Source: Micromonospora sp. NBC_01740
Lineage (GTDB): Bacteria > Actinomycetota > Actinomycetes > Mycobacteriales > Micromonosporaceae
Reading direction: 5' to 3'
Assembly (NCBI RefSeq): GCF_035920365.1
Contig: NZ_CP109150.1
Location: 6,820,001 to 6,884,000, forward strand
Length of the DNA stretch: 64,000 nucleotides
The notes under the pieces were generated by a model that was not told where the DNA came from, did no database searches, and saw nothing but the letters and a program-made list of their open reading frames with translations. Below, piece after piece: positions 60,911 to 64,000 of this stretch. The first letter of the stretch is position 1, and the number at the start of each line of letters is the position of its first letter. The position numbers and the translations under genes were made by a program.

Positions 60911-62605
60911 GTGCCCGCCTCGACGCCCCCCCGGCCCCAGCCGCAACCCCTCGCCGCCGCCGCGCGCGTGGTCATGCTGGCGCTCGTCGCCGTCCTGACC
61001 CTCTACGCCACGCACGACCCCGGCCAGCTCTGGTGGATCGCGCTGCTGGCGGTCGCCGGGCTGCCCGCCCTGCTGGCGCCCGAACACCGGCCCGTCGGCC
61101 CGCTCAGCCGGGTGGCCGAGGTGCTGGTGCTGGGGCTGGCCGCGAGCCAGGTCGCCGCCGTGGCCACCGTCGGCGGGGACGTCGGCGGGCTGGGCGCCTC
61201 GGCGGTGCTGCCCTACCTGGCGGTCCCGGTGACCGTCACCGCGCTGCGCCGCCGGTTCCGCGAGGGCGTCGCCCTGCTGGCCGTCGCGGCGGCCACCCTG
61301 CTGGTGGCGGGTGCCCTCACCGAGACCGACGGCCAGCGGCAGATCGGCGAACTCGGCTACCTGGTGATCTGCGCCCAGTGGCTGATCCTGGCCGGGCTCG
61401 GCCTCGCCGCCGCCAGCGGCCTGCACCGGGTCATGCAGGTCCGCAACGAGGGCAAGCCCCAGCCGTACGCCGAGGCGACCCGGCTGCTCACCCAGCTGCG
61501 TACCGTGGCCCGGCAGCTGCCCGGGGCCACCCTGGACCCGGGCGGCATCTCCGAGCACCTGCTGGAGGAGCTGCGCACCGTGGCCCGGGCGGACCGGGCG
61601 GCCGTGCTGTCGGCCAGCGGCGGCGGCCGGCTGGTGGTGCTCGCCCAGGTGGGCGTGGAACGGGTCGACTGGGAGACGACGCTGGACGCGGACTCGGCCA
61701 TCGCCGACGCGTGGGCCAGCCAGCAGCCGCACACCGCCGCCCGCTCGCAGGCCCGGTCGCACCGCGGCGGCGACGTGTCCGCCCTGATCGTGCCGCTGGT
61801 GGCCGGGGTACGCACCGTCGGGCTGGTGGTGCTGGAGGCGGACGCGGCGCAGGCGTACCCGCCCGGCGTGGTGTCCCGGGTGACCGGGCTGACCCGCCCG
61901 GCCGCGCTGCGGCTGGAGGCGGCGCTGCTCTTCGACGAGGTCCGCTCGCTGGCCACCAACGAGGAACGGCAGCGGCTGGCCCGGGAGATCCACGACGGGG
62001 TGGCGCAGGAACTGGTCATGGTCGGCTACGGCATCGACAACGCCCTGGCGTACGTCGACGAGGACCCGCAGGAGACCGCCGAGGCGCTGCGCACGCTGCG
62101 CGGCGAGGTGACCCGGGTGATCACCGAGCTGCGGCTGAGCCTCTTCGAGCTGCGCAGCGAGGTGGACCGGCACGGCGGCCTGGCCGCCGCGATCGCCGAG
62201 TACGCCCGCACGGTCGGCGCCTCCGGTGGGCTGCGGGTGCACCTGTCCCTGGACGAGTCCACCGCGCGGCTGCCCGCCGCCACCGAGGCCGAGTTGCTGC
62301 GCATCGCCCAGGAGGCGGTCACCAACGCGCGCAAGCACGCGGGCGCGTCGAATCTCTGGGTCACCTGCGAGGTCGACCCCCCGTACGCGCAAATTGAAGT
62401 GTCGGATGACGGTCAGGGGATCGCTGACCAGCGGTCCGACGGGCACTACGGTCTTGCGATCATGGCCGAGAGGGCGGAACGTATCCGGGGCCGGTTGGAG
62501 ATCAGGCCGCGGCAACCGAGCGGCACGACCGTGGCGGTGGTGCTCGGCTCCTCGCCCCGGCGCGATAACGTGCGCGGTAGCGCAGCGGCAGTAGAAGGGG
62601 AGTAA
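60911..62605 (+). CDS. NarL-type sensor histidine kinase with GAF domain
   Basis: A 564-residue kinase. Membrane helices fill about residues 20-175, a GAF-like region follows (LLEELRTVARADRAAVLSAS, VSALIVPLVAGVRTVGLVVLEA), then the HisKA_3 segment RLAREIHDGVAQELVMVGYG and the ATPase N box LLRIAQEAVTNARKHAGA. GTG start at 60911 (15 bases after the acyl-CoA synthetase stop). The next gene, 7 bp after its stop, is the response regulator. Signal unknown. Confidence 0.9.
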   Translation: MPASTPPRPQPQPLAAAARVVMLALVAVLTLYATHDPGQLWWIALLAVAGLPALLAPEHRPVGPLSRVAEVLVLGLAASQVAAVATVGGDVGGLGASAVLPYLAVPVTVTALRRRFREGVALLAVAAATLLVAGALTETDGQRQIGELGYLVICAQWLILAGLGLAAASGLHRVMQVRNEGKPQPYAEATRLLTQLRTVARQLPGATLDPGGISEHLLEELRTVARADRAAVLSASGGGRLVVLAQVGVERVDWETTLDADSAIADAWASQQPHTAARSQARSHRGGDVSALIVPLVAGVRTVGLVVLEADAAQAYPPGVVSRVTGLTRPAALRLEAALLFDEVRSLATNEERQRLAREIHDGVAQELVMVGYGIDNALAYVDEDPQETAEALRTLRGEVTRVITELRLSLFELRSEVDRHGGLAAAIAEYARTVGASGGLRVHLSLDESTARLPAATEAELLRIAQEAVTNARKHAGASNLWVTCEVDPPYAQIEVSDDGQGIADQRSDGHYGLAIMAERAERIRGRLEIRPRQPSGTTVAVVLGSSPRRDNVRGSAAAVEGE

Positions 62606-62612
62606 CCCGAGG

Positions 62613-63281
62613 ATGACCACAAGTCCGACACCGGCCACCCGTACCAAGGTCCTCCTTGTCGACGATCACGACCTGATCCGCAAGGGCCTGCGGCACGCGT
62701 TCGAGCGCGACCGGCAGTTCGAGGTCGTCGGGGAGGCCGCCACGGCGGCGGAAGGGGTGCGCCAGGCGGGTGCGCTGCAGCCGGACGTGGTGATCATGGA
62801 CCTGCGGCTGCCCGACGGCAGCGGTCTGGAGGCCACCCGGGCGCTGCGCAAGTCGAGCGCCTCGATGGGCATCGTCGTGCTCACCATGTACGCCGGCGAC
62901 GACCAGCTCTTCGGTGCCCTGGAGGCCGGGGCCAGCGCCTTCGTGCCCAAGACCGCGCCGGCGGACGAGGTGGTCGCCGCAGCCCGGCACGCCGCCTCCT
63001 CCCCCAGCGCCTTCACGGCCGCCGACCTGGCCGAGGCGATGAAGCGCCGGCTGGCCCCGTCCGGGCCGCAGCTCTCCCCGCGCGAGGGGCAGGTGCTGCG
63101 GCTGCTCGCCGACGGGATGAGCGTGGCGGGCATCGCCAAGCAGCTCTTCGTCAGCGAGTCCACCGCCAAGACCCACATCTCGAAGCTCTACGAGAAGCTG
63201 GGCGCGGCGAACCGGGCCCAGGCGCTGATGACCGCGCTGCGGCTCGGTCTGCTCGAGGCGCCGGACGCCCCGAAGTTCTGA
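62613..63281 (+). CDS. NarL/LuxR-type response regulator
   Basis: A 222-residue regulator with receiver domain (KVLLVDDHDLIRKGLRHAF, phospho-Asp in VIMDLRLPDG, Lys in FVPKTAPADE) and LuxR helix-turn-helix (LSPREGQVLRLLADGMSVAG). Partner of the GAF histidine kinase upstream. The receiver has the full set of acidic residues. Confidence 0.92.
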   Translation: MTTSPTPATRTKVLLVDDHDLIRKGLRHAFERDRQFEVVGEAATAAEGVRQAGALQPDVVIMDLRLPDGSGLEATRALRKSSASMGIVVLTMYAGDDQLFGALEAGASAFVPKTAPADEVVAAARHAASSPSAFTAADLAEAMKRRLAPSGPQLSPREGQVLRLLADGMSVAGIAKQLFVSESTAKTHISKLYEKLGAANRAQALMTALRLGLLEAPDAPKF

Positions 63282-63314
63282 CCCGCTCCCGCCGGGAGCC
63301 CGACGACGTACCAC

Positions 63315-63355
63315 CGACGGGTCCGCGACCGCCGAAGGGCGGCGCGGACCCGTCG
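63315..63355 (+). terminator. Hairpin downstream of the response regulator
   Basis: CGACGGGTCCGCG (63315-63327) pairs perfectly with CGCGGACCCGTCG (63343-63355), a 13-bp stem with a 15-base loop that can itself fold (CCGCC/GGCGG). No U-tract. It ends the acyl-CoA synthetase-kinase-regulator unit. Confidence 0.65.
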
Positions 63356-63476
63356 TCGTCGCATCGAGCGGCGGCGTCGAAGGGCTCGCGGCGCGCTATG
63401 GTCTCCCGGGCGGTCAGCCGGCAGAATACCGGCGCGGGCAACGGTGTCCCGCACACCGACAGGAGGGGTGAACGCA

Positions 63477-64000
63477 TGCAGCGGCCGGACTGGGCACCCG
63501 ACGAGATCGACATCGAACGCCCCAGCGTGGCCCGCATGTACGACTACTACCTCGGCGGCTCGCACAACTTCGCGGTCGACCGGGCGGCGGCCCAGGCGAT
63601 GGTGGCGGCGGTGCCGGAGGCCCCGCTGATGGCGCAGGCGAACCGGGCGTTCCTCCGCCGGGCGGTGCAGTTCCTCCTCGACGCCGGCGTCCGGCAGTTC
63701 CTGGACATCGGCTCGGGCATCCCGACCGTCGGTAACGTGCACGAGATCGCCCAGCGCGACGCCCCCGACGCCCGGGTGGTCTACGTCGACGTGGACCCGG
63801 TGGCGGTGGCCCACAGCCGGGAGATCCTGGAGGGCAACGACCGCGCCGTCGTGGTGCAGGAGGACCTGCGCCGTCCCGAGCGCATCGTCGCCCACCCCGA
63901 CGTCCGCCGGCTGCTCGACTTCGACCAGCCGATCGCCGTGATGATCGTGGCGGTGCTGCACTTCGTGCCCGACGACGACCGGCCGGCCGAACTGCTGCGG
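63477..64000 (+). CDS. SAM-dependent methyltransferase, DUF574/Methyltransf_19 type, truncated by window end
   Basis: The first about 174 residues of a class I methyltransferase typical of actinobacteria: IERPSVARMYDYYLGGSHNFAVDR near the start, LDIGSGIPTVGNVHEIAQ motif I, VVYVDVDPVAVAHSR motif II and PIAVMIVAVLHFVPDDDR. GGAGGGG ribosome binding site 7 bases before ATG. Cut by the right edge of the window. These enzymes are often near secondary metabolism genes, but the substrate is unknown. Confidence 0.9.

Overview
The window is very GC-rich, gene-dense actinobacterial chromosome. Product families, GTG starts, ATGA/GTGA overlaps and intergenic repeat elements all point to Micromonosporaceae (Micromonospora- or Salinispora-like); the genus is inferred. 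It appears to be core chromosome with small accessory insertions. I saw no rRNA, tRNA, CRISPR array, prophage or insertion sequence.

Layout. 1-5.4 kb: the end of a transglutaminase membrane protein, a DUF3040 protein, DNA polymerase IV, a phosphodiesterase, a methyltransferase and a 57-residue protein. 5.4-13 kb: a minus-strand DNA-damage mutagenesis operon (SAV_6107-type HEPN protein, ImuA, ImuB, DnaE2). Two LexA boxes 21 bp apart lie at its head, and the imuB-dnaE2 junction is full of repeats. 13.1-19.7 kb: a DMT transporter, a YbaK-type deacylase and a five-gene overlapping carotenoid-tailoring operon (CrtA-like, GNAT, CruF, CruG, CrtI/CrtD-like). 19.8-30.2 kb: CDP-alcohol phosphatidyltransferase, MetF, an HTH protein, polyprenyl synthase, an Rv2175c-like protein, a PASTA kinase, endonuclease IV, threonine aldolase and type II DAHP synthase. 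30.2-38 kb: lipoprotein, secreted chitinase, glutathione peroxidase, small hypothetical genes, an F420/NADP-type reductase, threonine dehydratase, DUF2203 and a NamZ-like protein. 38.1-39.7 kb: a decayed AbiE toxin-antitoxin locus with intact antitoxin and broken toxin. 39.8-48.7 kb: ProC, a phosphofructokinase with pyrophosphate-type signature residues, a PPOX protein, RNase AS, a Crp/Fnr regulator, a small repeat-tailed protein, a class III cyclase/ATPase and a PlsC acyltransferase. 48.9-64 kb: two NarL-type two-component systems, OtsA, an alpha/beta hydrolase lacking its nucleophile serine, a flavin monooxygenase, an EEP hydrolase, ROK glucokinase, a Cys-rich protein, an SRPBCC protein, a long-chain acyl-CoA synthetase and a truncated SAM methyltransferase.

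How the genes fit together. From about 20.5 to 60.9 kb the gene order follows the Mycobacterium tuberculosis Rv2172c-Rv2187 block (metF-like, idsA2, Rv2175c, pknL, aroG, RNase AS, acyltransferase, SRPBCC, fadD15) with lineage-specific insertions. The most interesting unit is the SOS mutasome operon: tandem LexA operators, a long hairpin-rich leader, a HEPN protein with an RX4H motif as first gene, and repeat expansions on both sides of the dnaE2 start codon. The carotenoid operon should hydroxylate, glycosylate and oxidise an acyclic end of a C40 carotenoid, possibly fed by the polyprenyl synthase 5 kb away.

No searches were run. Family names rest on motifs and recognised sequence patterns. 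Start codons were chosen from ribosome binding sites and overlaps where visible.
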